DNA of 64,000 nucleotides from Rhizobium sp. Root1334 (GTDB lineage Bacteria; Pseudomonadota; Alphaproteobacteria; Rhizobiales; Rhizobiaceae), in NCBI RefSeq assembly GCF_001426665.1, contig NZ_LMEY01000029.1:322654-386653 (forward strand), given 5' to 3'. The translations under genes were made by a program, and so were the position numbers. The notes beneath the pieces were generated by a model. It was not told the DNA's origin. It saw only the letters and a list, made by a program, of their open reading frames with translations, and searched no databases. Shown here piece after piece: positions 57,087 through 64,000 of this stretch (positions are counted from its first letter, which is position 1; each line of letters begins with the position of its first letter).

Positions 57087-58286
57087 TTGGGAACAGATCT
57101 CAACGCTCCTCTTGGTCAAAACCGCAAGACGCGCGCCTCCAAAGCTGAAAAATCCAGCCTGACATTCGGCCGCCTGTCCCTTGGCCTCGCTGCCTTGGCA
57201 TTGATCGGCATTTCCGCGTGGGCAGTGCTGAAACCGACCGGCCTGATCATTCCGCCAGAAACGCAGACTGTGGCGGATGCTGCCCAACCGAATGAAAAGA
57301 GGGTGGCAGAGCCCAACACCACCCCGCTCAAGCAGCAGAAGACAAGCGGCGCGCTTTCCGGCGCCCATGTCGAGGAAACGCTGACCGATAACGGCTCCAT
57401 CGTCACCAAGTTCTCCCCAAAGCAACGCGATGGCGATGGCCCCGCCTTCATCGAGGTCGGCCGCACCAAAGGTCAGGACCCGCGCCTTGCCACCTTCCCG
57501 AATGAGGATCTCTTGGAAGACAGTCCGGAGGGGCGTCTACCGATCACCGGCCCTGATGGTCTACGGCCGATGGATCAATATGCGCGGCCATGGTCGGGAG
57601 CACGTGGCATCCGCATCGCAATCGTGGTCGGCGGTCTCGGGCTCAGCCAGACGGGAACGCAGAATGCCCTGCGTCAGCTTTCCCCCGATGTCACGATGGC
57701 CTTTGCCGCAACCGGCAACAGCCTGCAACGCTGGATGCAGGAGGCCCGTCGCACCGGCCATGAAATCCTTTTGCAGATTCCTTTTGAACCTTTCGATTAC
57801 CCGGACAACAATCCCGGCCCACACACGCTTCGCGTCGGGCTCGATGCGAAGAAGAACCTGTCTGAACTGCACACCTCGCTGGCACAGATCACCAACTATA
57901 CCGGCATCATGAATTTCCTCGGTGGCCGTTTTCTCTCGGACGCGGATGCGCTGGAGCCGGTGATGCGCGACATCGGTAGACGCGGGCTGCTCTTCCTCGA
58001 TGATGCGACATCGGCACAGACCCTGACTGGAACGCTGGCCGGCACGATCGGCGTCCCGCACGGTTTTGCCGACATGGTTGTCGACGATCAGATTGACCGC
58101 ACGGCGATCCTGAAGAAACTCGATGAACTCGAACGCATCGCCAGGCGCAATGGCGGCGCCATCGGCGTCGCCTCGGCCTTCGACGAAAGCGTTGCAGCCA
58201 TTTCCCAGTGGATGGATGAGGCAAGCACACGCGGCATCGAATTTGTCGGCGTTTCGGCGCTCGTCAAGGATCCGCAACAGCAATAG
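57087..58286 (+). CDS. Divergent polysaccharide deacetylase family protein (DUF610/YibQ-like)
   Basis: This 399-residue protein has a single N-terminal membrane helix (LSLGLAALALIGISAWAVL), a linker of about 100 residues and a NodB-related barrel. The barrel contains RIAIVVGGLGLSQTGTQNAL, GHEILLQIPFEP and GLLFLDDATS. The barrel belongs to the divergent deacetylase group adjacent to envC-ctpA in many Gram-negative genomes; enzymatic activity is unproven. The start is TTG 57087 with GAGG five bases upstream. It probably belongs to the envC-ctpA-rppH cell-envelope cluster. Confidence 0.85.
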   Translation: MGTDLNAPLGQNRKTRASKAEKSSLTFGRLSLGLAALALIGISAWAVLKPTGLIIPPETQTVADAAQPNEKRVAEPNTTPLKQQKTSGALSGAHVEETLTDNGSIVTKFSPKQRDGDGPAFIEVGRTKGQDPRLATFPNEDLLEDSPEGRLPITGPDGLRPMDQYARPWSGARGIRIAIVVGGLGLSQTGTQNALRQLSPDVTMAFAATGNSLQRWMQEARRTGHEILLQIPFEPFDYPDNNPGPHTLRVGLDAKKNLSELHTSLAQITNYTGIMNFLGGRFLSDADALEPVMRDIGRRGLLFLDDATSAQTLTGTLAGTIGVPHGFADMVVDDQIDRTAILKKLDELERIARRNGGAIGVASAFDESVAAISQWMDEASTRGIEFVGVSALVKDPQQQ

Positions 58287-58356
58287 CGTAGATTTGGTTG
58301 AGCCGCGCGAACCTCGTTGTTGCGGCATGCAAGGCAGATAGACAAGGGGCAGGCAC

Positions 58357-58893
58357 ATGAGCAAGGACAAATCGAAACCGGTAAAGGCGGACGACTTGCC
58401 GTATCGCCCCTGCGTCGGGATCATGGTACTCAACCGTGAGGGGCTCGTCTGGGCAGGACGACGGATTCCGATCGGCAATTCCGAATATGACGGCTCGGCG
58501 CAACTCTGGCAGATGCCGCAAGGCGGCATCGACAAGGGCGAGGATCCACTGAAGGCTGCCTATCGCGAACTCTACGAAGAAACCGGCATGACCACCGTCT
58601 CGCTGCTTGCCGAAGCACCGGACTGGATCAACTACGATCTGCCTGCCCATCTGATGGGTATCGGTCTCAAGGGCAAATATCGTGGCCAGACCCAGCGCTG
58701 GTTCGCCTTCCGCTTTGAAGGCGGCGAATCCGAAATCGCCATCAACCCACCGCCAGGCGGCCATGAACCGGAATTCGACGAATGGGCGTGGAAGCCGATG
58801 CACGAATTGCCAGGCCTGATCGTGGCGTTCAAGCGCGGTGTTTACGAGGATGTCGTGGCGGCGTTCGGACATCTGGCTGCATCGTCACGATAG
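58357..58893 (+). CDS. rppH: RNA pyrophosphohydrolase
   Basis: This 178-residue Nudix enzyme removes pyrophosphate from mRNA 5' ends and so starts decay. [21 protein letters not shown] opens the domain. The Nudix box at residues 56-78 is complete (GGIDKGEDP, then REL, then EETGM). QLWQMPQGG and [13 protein letters not shown] are typical RppH segments. The start follows AAGGGGCAGGCAC. It is the last gene of the rightward housekeeping block. Confidence 0.95.
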   Translation: MSKDKSKPVKADDLPYRPCVGIMVLNREGLVWAGRRIPIGNSEYDGSAQLWQMPQGGIDKGEDPLKAAYRELYEETGMTTVSLLAEAPDWINYDLPAHLMGIGLKGKYRGQTQRWFAFRFEGGESEIAINPPPGGHEPEFDEWAWKPMHELPGLIVAFKRGVYEDVVAAFGHLAASSR

Positions 58894-59223
58894 ATAAAAA
58901 CGCGCGTCCACGTTTCGAAAGAGCGCTGCCGGTCAAGATCGGAAAACAGCGTCGATCATTTGACGTGCCAACCCGCCAGTTCCTGTGGTCGGGCACTTGA
59001 GTGCCCTCTTGTCGATACCAGCGAGTAGCGAGGGCCACCCCCAAATACCCAGCGGCCGCCCAGGGAGATTTCCGGCAAACGACAACAAGGTCCAATATGA
59101 AGGCGGCTTCCAGCGTAGAGCCGTGAGCTGACGGCTTCCACGCACATCCCGGCGGGCCACTGGTTTTCGATGTCAGCAAAACGCCCGCCACGGAACCGGG
59201 GCGGGCGTTTTGCTGAGTGAGGC
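58894..59223. other. 330-bp intergenic region after rppH
   Basis: I see no gene. Open frames crossing this region have no ribosome binding site or recognisable motifs. It contains a compact hairpin at 58991-59006 (GGGCAC/GTGCCC with loop TTGA, followed by TCTTGT), which may end the rppH transcript. The bfr terminator is at its right edge. Confidence 0.5.
59173..59216 (-). terminator. Strong terminator of the bfd-bfr operon
   Basis: A perfect 17-bp inverted repeat (59173-59189 and 59200-59216) around a 10-base loop ends eight bases before the bfr stop. The arms contain GCCCGCC/GGCGGGC with A- and T-tracts, so the hairpin can terminate transcription from either direction. Confidence 0.88.
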
Positions 59224-59709
59224 TTATTCGGCTTCGTTGGCCGGAGCTGCGTTGAGCTGGCCGTATTTCTCGGCGCCGATCTTGTTGAACAGATCGAGCT
59301 GGGTTTCGAGGAAGTCGATATGGCCTTCCTCGTCCATCAGCAATTCTTCGAACAGCTTCATGGACACGTAATCTCCCGCATCATGACAGATATCGCGGGA
59401 TTTCTTATAGGCTGCGCGGGCGTCGTATTCGCCAGCGAGATCGGCTTCCAGGACTTCCTTGACCGACTGGCCAATACGAAGCGGTGCGACCGTCTGCAGG
59501 TTGGGATGACCTTCGAGGAAGATGATGCGCGAAACAAGCTTGTCCGCGTGCTGCATCTCTTCGATGGATTCGGCCCGCTCCTTCTTGGCGAGAAGCGTGT
59601 AGCCCCAATCGTCAAGCAGGCGATAGTGAACCCAATACTGGTTGACGGCACCGAGTTCGAGATACAGCGCTTCGTTAAGCTGCTCGATGACTTTTTTGTC
59701 GCCTTTCAA
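59224..59709 (-). CDS. bfr: Bacterioferritin
   Basis: This 161-residue iron-storage protein forms 24-subunit shells with haem between subunits. The start is most likely TTG 59709: AGGAG lies eight bases upstream and the product then begins with the canonical [14 protein letters not shown]. The ATG at 59733 has no binding site. Ferroxidase residues are in [33 protein letters not shown] and [10 protein letters not shown]. The haem-ligand Met is in EEMQHAD. It overlaps the end of bfd by 35 bp. Confidence 0.95.
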   Translation of the reverse strand: MKGDKKVIEQLNEALYLELGAVNQYWVHYRLLDDWGYTLLAKKERAESIEEMQHADKLVSRIIFLEGHPNLQTVAPLRIGQSVKEVLEADLAGEYDARAAYKKSRDICHDAGDYVSMKLFEELLMDEEGHIDFLETQLDLFNKIGAEKYGQLNAAPANEAE

Positions 59710-59986
59710 GATCCGCTCTCCTGTTTTCTTCATGGAATTGTTTGAGGCGGGTCATGAAATCAAATATCTGGTCGCCCGTCGAGGGGCGGCCGGCGTGATA
59801 TTGCTCGGTGGTGCGGATGATGATGTCGACGACATTCGGGAAACAGCCGCAGCAACGGCCGCGTTTTTCCATCGCATGATAGACTTTTGCAGGCACGATA
59901 AGCTGCCAACAGTCCTCATCGAGCATCTCGATGATGGTGTCTTGAATGTCCTTATCGGTGATAAAATTGCAGCTACAAACCAGCAT
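59675..59986 (-). CDS. bfd: Bacterioferritin-associated ferredoxin
   Basis: This 103-residue protein has the [2Fe-2S] cysteine pattern of Bfd: Cys4 and Cys6 ([12 protein letters not shown]), then Cys45 and Cys48 (RCCGCFP). An extra Cys sits at 46. Bfd passes electrons to bacterioferritin so stored iron can be released. A charged C-terminal tail of about 40 residues extends beyond the usual 60-70-residue Bfd and overlaps the bfr start, so the two genes are translationally linked. Confidence 0.93.
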   Translation of the reverse strand: MLVCSCNFITDKDIQDTIIEMLDEDCWQLIVPAKVYHAMEKRGRCCGCFPNVVDIIIRTTEQYHAGRPSTGDQIFDFMTRLKQFHEENRRADLERRQKSHRAA

Positions 59987-60310
59987 TTCCGTCTGCCCGT
60001 GATACGCAACGCACTGAATTCAAGCCATAAAGCAAAAGCGGATATTTAGTGTCAACAAAAAAGACCTCCCAGATGAGGTGGCAAATGAGCGGCACAACAT
60101 TAGATCAATTCCAAACTTGATAAAAAACATCGCCTTTTCATTGGCTTAGTATTAGAGGTTTCTTTCTGTTGCGCCTTTTTGGCAGAATTCAAGTTTTCTT
60201 GAGCGGCAAAAATTCCATACAATTTTTGTTACAATGATGTGGAAATTGACCTGCTGAATCCAAATCACCGATCTCAGCTCAGCAATGTGCATGCTCCTGT
60301 ACTGCAAATG
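59987..60310. other. 324-bp AT-rich region between dnaE2 and bfd
   Basis: I see no gene. It should contain the bfd promoter at its left side (60026-60055). A small hairpin TCAAG-TTTT-CTTGA lies at 60189-60202, and two GAATTCAAG copies occur (near 60016 and 60185). The composition is clearly AT-richer than the flanking genes. I found no obvious Irr or RirA box by eye. Confidence 0.5.
60026..60055 (-). promoter_or_regulatory. Candidate promoter of bfd-bfr
   Basis: On the minus strand TTGACA (60055-60050), an 18-base spacer and TTTATG (60031-60026) resemble a sigma-70 promoter. It lies about 40 bp upstream of the bfd start. Confidence 0.4.
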
Positions 60311-63300
60311 TCAGTGAAAATTTCGCCCTTTCGGCATGACGGCTGCGGTCTCGGCGGTATCACTGCGACGAGTGACGTTGCGTGCCTGCGTGTCAGGCGA
60401 GAATCCTTCCATCCCGCTTGACCGTCTCTTCTGCCGATGATCGGCTGTCGGGCGCAGGACCTCGTCTGCTCGCTCGCATGCGCCAAAACGGCGGGCCTCG
60501 CGCTGCAGCAGGCCCAGCATTGGCTTCATATCCTCGATATGATCGGCCACGACGTGAATGACCCCGCTTTCACATTGCAGCTTGCCCCTGATTTTCACCA
60601 ACCGGGCGTTCATGACAACGGAGCGGTACCGGTCGAATGTCTTGGACCAGACGATAGCATTGGCAACGCCGGTTTCGTCTTCCAGCGTCATGAAGATCAC
60701 CCCCTTGGCGGATCCCGGCCTTTGGCGAACCAGCACAAGCCCGGCAATAGTGACAAACTGCCCGTTCCGCACATCCAGAAGCTTCCTGTTCGGCAGGATA
60801 CCCATGCCGGCAAATTCATCGCGCAGGAAGGAAACCGGGTGCGCTTTCAGCGAGAGCGACAGATAGCGATAATCCTCAATAACCTGTTCGCCCGGCAGCA
60901 TGTCCGGCAGGCGGGTTTTCGGCTCCAGCCGAAGATCGGCGCGATCCGCACGGTCGAACAAAGGCAGATTGTCAGCCGCACTTTTGGTATCCAATCCCCG
61001 CACGGCCCAGAGTGCTTCCCGCCGCGACAGCCCGATGGAGCCGAAGGCGTCGGCATCCGCCAGCCGCTCGATATCGGATTTCTGCAATCCCGACCGCAGC
61101 CAAAGATCGCGCACGGAGAGATAACGCTCACCGCGATTGGCGACGAGCGCGATCATATCCGGCTCCGAAAGACCCTTCACCTGCCGGAAACCAAGCCGCA
61201 CCGCTCTTTTCGTCCTGATGCTTTCCCGCATCGAAAGATGCCGCTGATCAATCATATCCGGATCGAACCCCGCCTCTTCCAACAGGCAATCCCACTCCGA
61301 AATATTGACGTCAACCGGCCGCACCGTGACCCCATGTTCCCGTGCATCACGAACCAGTTGCGACGGCGCATAAAAGCCCATCGGCTGCGAGTTCAACAAG
61401 GCTGCACAGAAGACGTCGGGGTAATAGGCTTTGATCCAGGAGGACGCATAGACAAGCAGCGCAAAGGAGGCGGCATGGCTTTCCGGAAAGCCATACTCGC
61501 CGAACCCTTCGATCTGCTTGAAACAGCGCTCCGCAAAATCACGCGTATATCCATTGGCCACCATGCCATCGACCATATCGTCTTTGAACGAGTTAACCTG
61601 CCCGGAACGCTTGAACGTTGCCATGGAGCGGCGGAGGCGATCGGCTTTCGCGGGCGAAAAGTTCGCGGCGGTAATGGCAATCTGCATGGCCTGCTCCTGG
61701 AAAAGCGGCACACCAAACGTCCGCTCCAGAATGGGCCTCATCTCCTCCTTGGGATAATCGATCTTGAACCCGGGAAGATGAGACTGCCCACGGCTCTTCA
61801 GATAGGGATGCACCATATCTCCCTGGATAGGGCCGGGCCGGACGATCGCAACCTCGATGACCAGGTCATAAAATATGCGGGGACGAAGGCGCGGCAACAT
61901 GCTCATCTGCGCCCGGCTTTCGATCTGAAAGACTCCGATCGTATCGGCCCGGCACATCATGTCGTAGACCGGCTTGCCATCCTCGTGATCCTTGTTGCCG
62001 AGATCCGCCAGCGTCTTGCTGACACCATAGTGAGACCTCAGAAATTCAAAGGCTTTGCGCAGGCAGGTGAGCATTCCCAAAGCCAGGATATCGACCTTCA
62101 GAATGCGAAGATTGTCGAGATCGTCCTTGTCCCACTCAACCATGTACCGGTCCAGCATGGCCGTGTTCATGATCGGAACGACCTCATCAAGCCGGTCCTT
62201 GGTGATGACAAAACCACCGACATGCTGTGTGAGGTGCCGGGGAAAGCTCATGAGTTGTGTCGCGTAGTGAAGAACATTCCGGGTAACAGGGTCGGAGAGA
62301 TCGAGACCCGCTGCCTTTGCCTCGCGCTCAGACAAATCCTCTGCCGACCAGCCCCACACCGTGCTGGCAAGAGCCGATTGCACATCCTCCGAAAGCCCGA
62401 AGGCCTTGGCCACCTCGCGGCCAGCAGACCGGGCACGGTAGCTCGTCACCGCTGCGGTCAGGCCGGCGTGCTCCTTGCTATACGTGCTATAGATATACTG
62501 GATGACCTCTTCCCGTCTGTCGTGTTCAAAATCGACATCGATATCCGGCGGCTCATCCCGGTCCATCGACAGAAACCGGTCGAAGAGAAGCGTGCTTTTC
62601 TCCGGGTTGACCTCGGTAATCTCCAAGCAATAGCAGATGACGGAATTTGCCGCTGAACCGCGTCCCTGACAGAGGATCTTCAATTCATAACGGGCATGCT
62701 GGATGATCTTGTAAACCGTCAGGAAATAGGGGGCATATTCCTTGTCGCGGATAAGCTTCAGCTCATAGCCGATCTGGGTTTTGACTTTATCCGGAATGCT
62801 TTCCGGGTAGCGTTTCCGCGCGCCCTCCCACGTCAAGCGCTCAAGCATGTCGGATGGTGGTTCTCCTTCATCGCCTTCATCCGGATAATTGTGTTTCAGT
62901 TCATCCAGCGAAAAGGACAGGCTTTTGAAGAGTTTTTGCGTGTTGGCGATGGCCTGCGGATAGGCGCGGAACAGCCGCGCCATTTCACGTGAATCCTTGA
63001 GGTACCGTTCGGCATTGGGGGCGAGCCGGAAACCGGCCTGCGTAACCGGCACGTGCTCGCGAATGGCGGTAACGATGTCTGACAGAGGGCGGCGGGATAT
63101 GTGGTGATAGAGCGGCTGGTTACTGGCAATCAGTGGCACGCGGTTGCGGGCGGCAAGCAGGGAGAGCGTCGCAAAAACCTCTGCATCCCGTCCGTCATAG
63201 GCGGGCGACAAAACCATAAAGAAGGCCTCGCGAAAGCGTTCTCTCAGGCGAGCAAGACAGCCTTCCAGCTTTTCTTGTGCTCCCGCATCGCCCACGAGAG

Positions 63301-63772
63301 AAGGGGAGGGAATGAGGGCAAGCATCATCTCGTCCCCCCATTCCATGAGATCATCCTCGTTGAGAATGCACGATCCCTTTTGAGCTCTGAGATTCCCGGC
63401 GCTGAGCAAGCGGCAGAGGTGCCCCCATCCCCTCCTGGTTTGGGGGTAGGCGAGAACGTCCGGCGTGCCGTCGGAAAAGACCAGCCGGGCGCCCGGCTGA
63501 AAAGGCACGGCTTCGAGAGGCCGCTTCTGTTCCTCTCCCTTTTTACAAAGGGTCAGATTTTCCTGAATTGTCTTTGCGTGCTCCTCCTTGAGTGCCTTGA
63601 TCTGCGCATGGGCGCGAACCACACCTGCAACGGAATTACGGTCGGCAATCCCGATGCCCGAGAGGTGCAAGAGCGCGGCTTGCATCACCATCTCCTCAGG
63701 TTTCGATGCCCCTTCGAGGAAGGAGAAATTCGAGCGGGCACCGATCTCGAAAAATTGGGGTTCCGCACTCAT
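60311..63772 (-). CDS. dnaE2: Error-prone DNA polymerase DnaE2
   Basis: This 1153-residue C-family DNA polymerase makes mutagenic translesion synthesis with ImuA/ImuB. The N-terminal PHP domain opens [22 protein letters not shown]. The palm carries the catalytic acids in [18 protein letters not shown] and in the [15 protein letters not shown] segment; a tandem HhH region and an OB-fold ([21 protein letters not shown]) follow. The last 60 residues are a poorly conserved basic tail. Its start overlaps the imuB stop (ATGA). In alphaproteobacteria the cassette is usually LexA-controlled; any operator would lie outside the window. Confidence 0.96.
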   Translation of the reverse strand: MSAEPQFFEIGARSNFSFLEGASKPEEMVMQAALLHLSGIGIADRNSVAGVVRAHAQIKALKEEHAKTIQENLTLCKKGEEQKRPLEAVPFQPGARLVFSDGTPDVLAYPQTRRGWGHLCRLLSAGNLRAQKGSCILNEDDLMEWGDEMMLALIPSPSLVGDAGAQEKLEGCLARLRERFREAFFMVLSPAYDGRDAEVFATLSLLAARNRVPLIASNQPLYHHISRRPLSDIVTAIREHVPVTQAGFRLAPNAERYLKDSREMARLFRAYPQAIANTQKLFKSLSFSLDELKHNYPDEGDEGEPPSDMLERLTWEGARKRYPESIPDKVKTQIGYELKLIRDKEYAPYFLTVYKIIQHARYELKILCQGRGSAANSVICYCLEITEVNPEKSTLLFDRFLSMDRDEPPDIDVDFEHDRREEVIQYIYSTYSKEHAGLTAAVTSYRARSAGREVAKAFGLSEDVQSALASTVWGWSAEDLSEREAKAAGLDLSDPVTRNVLHYATQLMSFPRHLTQHVGGFVITKDRLDEVVPIMNTAMLDRYMVEWDKDDLDNLRILKVDILALGMLTCLRKAFEFLRSHYGVSKTLADLGNKDHEDGKPVYDMMCRADTIGVFQIESRAQMSMLPRLRPRIFYDLVIEVAIVRPGPIQGDMVHPYLKSRGQSHLPGFKIDYPKEEMRPILERTFGVPLFQEQAMQIAITAANFSPAKADRLRRSMATFKRSGQVNSFKDDMVDGMVANGYTRDFAERCFKQIEGFGEYGFPESHAASFALLVYASSWIKAYYPDVFCAALLNSQPMGFYAPSQLVRDAREHGVTVRPVDVNISEWDCLLEEAGFDPDMIDQRHLSMRESIRTKRAVRLGFRQVKGLSEPDMIALVANRGERYLSVRDLWLRSGLQKSDIERLADADAFGSIGLSRREALWAVRGLDTKSAADNLPLFDRADRADLRLEPKTRLPDMLPGEQVIEDYRYLSLSLKAHPVSFLRDEFAGMGILPNRKLLDVRNGQFVTIAGLVLVRQRPGSAKGVIFMTLEDETGVANAIVWSKTFDRYRSVVMNARLVKIRGKLQCESGVIHVVADHIEDMKPMLGLLQREARRFGACERADEVLRPTADHRQKRRSSGMEGFSPDTQARNVTRRSDTAETAAVMPKGRNFH

Positions 63773-64000
63773 GCGAAAATTCCGTGCATGAACCAGCGCG
63801 GTGACGGCAACTGGCCGTAAAGCCCCTCGCGGTAGAGCCAGAAGCGATGACCGGTATCGTCCTCAATGCGGAAATAATCCCGCGACTGCGCATCCGCGCC
63901 ATCGACCCACCACTCCATGGCAAGCCGTTCCGGCCCTTGGCTGCGGGAGACGCGGTGCGTCACGCGGCGCCAATGAAAGCTTTGCGGTGGTCCCTCCGGC
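63769..64000 (-). CDS. imuB: ImuB (Y-family polymerase-like), C-terminal end, cut by window end
   Basis: The last 76 residues of ImuB are visible, ending [20 protein letters not shown] then HGIFA, preceded by [13 protein letters not shown] and SRDYFRIED. This C-terminal signature is typical of ImuB, a non-catalytic Y-family relative that bridges DnaE2 and the beta clamp. The stop overlaps the dnaE2 start by four bases. The rest of the gene, and presumably imuA, lie beyond the window. Confidence 0.92.
   Translation of the reverse strand, partial: PEGPPQSFHWRRVTHRVSRSQGPERLAMEWWVDGADAQSRDYFRIEDDTGHRFWLYREGLYGQLPSPRWFMHGIFA

Noticed and set aside
58829-59191. 120-residue minus-strand open frame after rppH
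   Set aside because: It overlaps the rppH 3' end and the bfr terminator, lacks a binding site, and resembles no family I know.
59987-60310. Irr or RirA iron-response site upstream of bfd
   Set aside because: The TTAGAGGTTTCTTT segment near 60150 only loosely resembles an iron-control element and is not well placed relative to the candidate promoter.
60437-62656. 739-residue open frame on the plus strand opposite dnaE2
   Set aside because: It is antisense to a clearly conserved polymerase gene, has no recognisable motif and is explained by GC-rich third-position bias.

Overview
The window is a chromosomal stretch from an alphaproteobacterium, almost certainly a member of the Rhizobiaceae (Agrobacterium/Rhizobium group). 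The evidence is the block rplU-rpmA-obgE-proB-proA-nadD-rsfS-rlmH-envC-ctpA-rppH, an alpha-galactoside locus with the layout of the rhizobial agp locus, a yeh-type osmoprotectant transporter, an imuB-dnaE2 mutagenesis cassette, and the uniformly GC-rich codon use. I see no insertion sequence, prophage, CRISPR array, rRNA or origin. The only RNA gene I can support is a tRNA-Ser(CGA).

Layout, left half. 1-1.6 kb: the end of an OmpR-type response regulator and its TctE-like sensor kinase. 2.1-4.4 kb: an AcuI-type oxidoreductase, a DUF1801 protein and a polar amino acid binding protein. 4.6-8.5 kb: GABA catabolism (gabT, gabD), with an unusual MerR-XRE-cupin regulator facing it. 8.5-13.2 kb: glutarate/glutaryl-CoA catabolism (CoA-transferase and GcdH), an M24 peptidase and a LysR regulator. 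13.3-14.4 kb: a D-amino acid dehydrogenase-like flavoenzyme. 14.4-17.2 kb: a radical SAM protein translationally coupled to a DUF4130-UdgX fusion, a DNA-repair pair of unknown mechanism and the most intriguing cassette here. 17.3-19.5 kb: small stress/flavin proteins.

Middle. 19.5-29.6 kb is a complete alpha-galactoside utilisation locus: AraC regulator, GH4 enzyme, family-5 binding protein, two permeases, a double ATPase and a second GH4 enzyme. 29.7-32.2 kb: an FAA-hydrolase-like protein and a membrane-anchored DUF1963 protein. 32.5-36.1 kb: a hexuronate/aldose module (D-lyxose isomerase, SDR and GntR leftward; uxuA rightward) with two matching GntR-type operator candidates. 36.1-39.9 kb: yehWXY-osmF-like osmoprotectant ABC transporter. 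40.2-43.1 kb: a TRAP transporter. 43.7-45.2 kb: a succinyl-CoA:acetate CoA-transferase, divergent from the TRAP operon across a 0.6-kb regulatory gap.

Right half. 45.4 kb: tRNA-Ser. 45.7-58.9 kb: the conserved housekeeping block listed above, including two GNAT acetyltransferases, an EEP-family hydrolase, a LytM factor lacking the metal-binding residues, and a divergent polysaccharide deacetylase. 59.2-60.0 kb: bacterioferritin and its ferredoxin, overlapping. 60.3-64 kb: dnaE2, translationally coupled to imuB, which runs off the window.

Several genes appear to start on non-ATG codons placed behind good ribosome binding sites: bfr TTG, osmF GTG, yehY TTG, the DUF610 protein TTG, the EEP protein GTG, probably gabT GTG, and possibly rsfS CTG. 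All functional statements rest on reading motifs and context. No database search was run.
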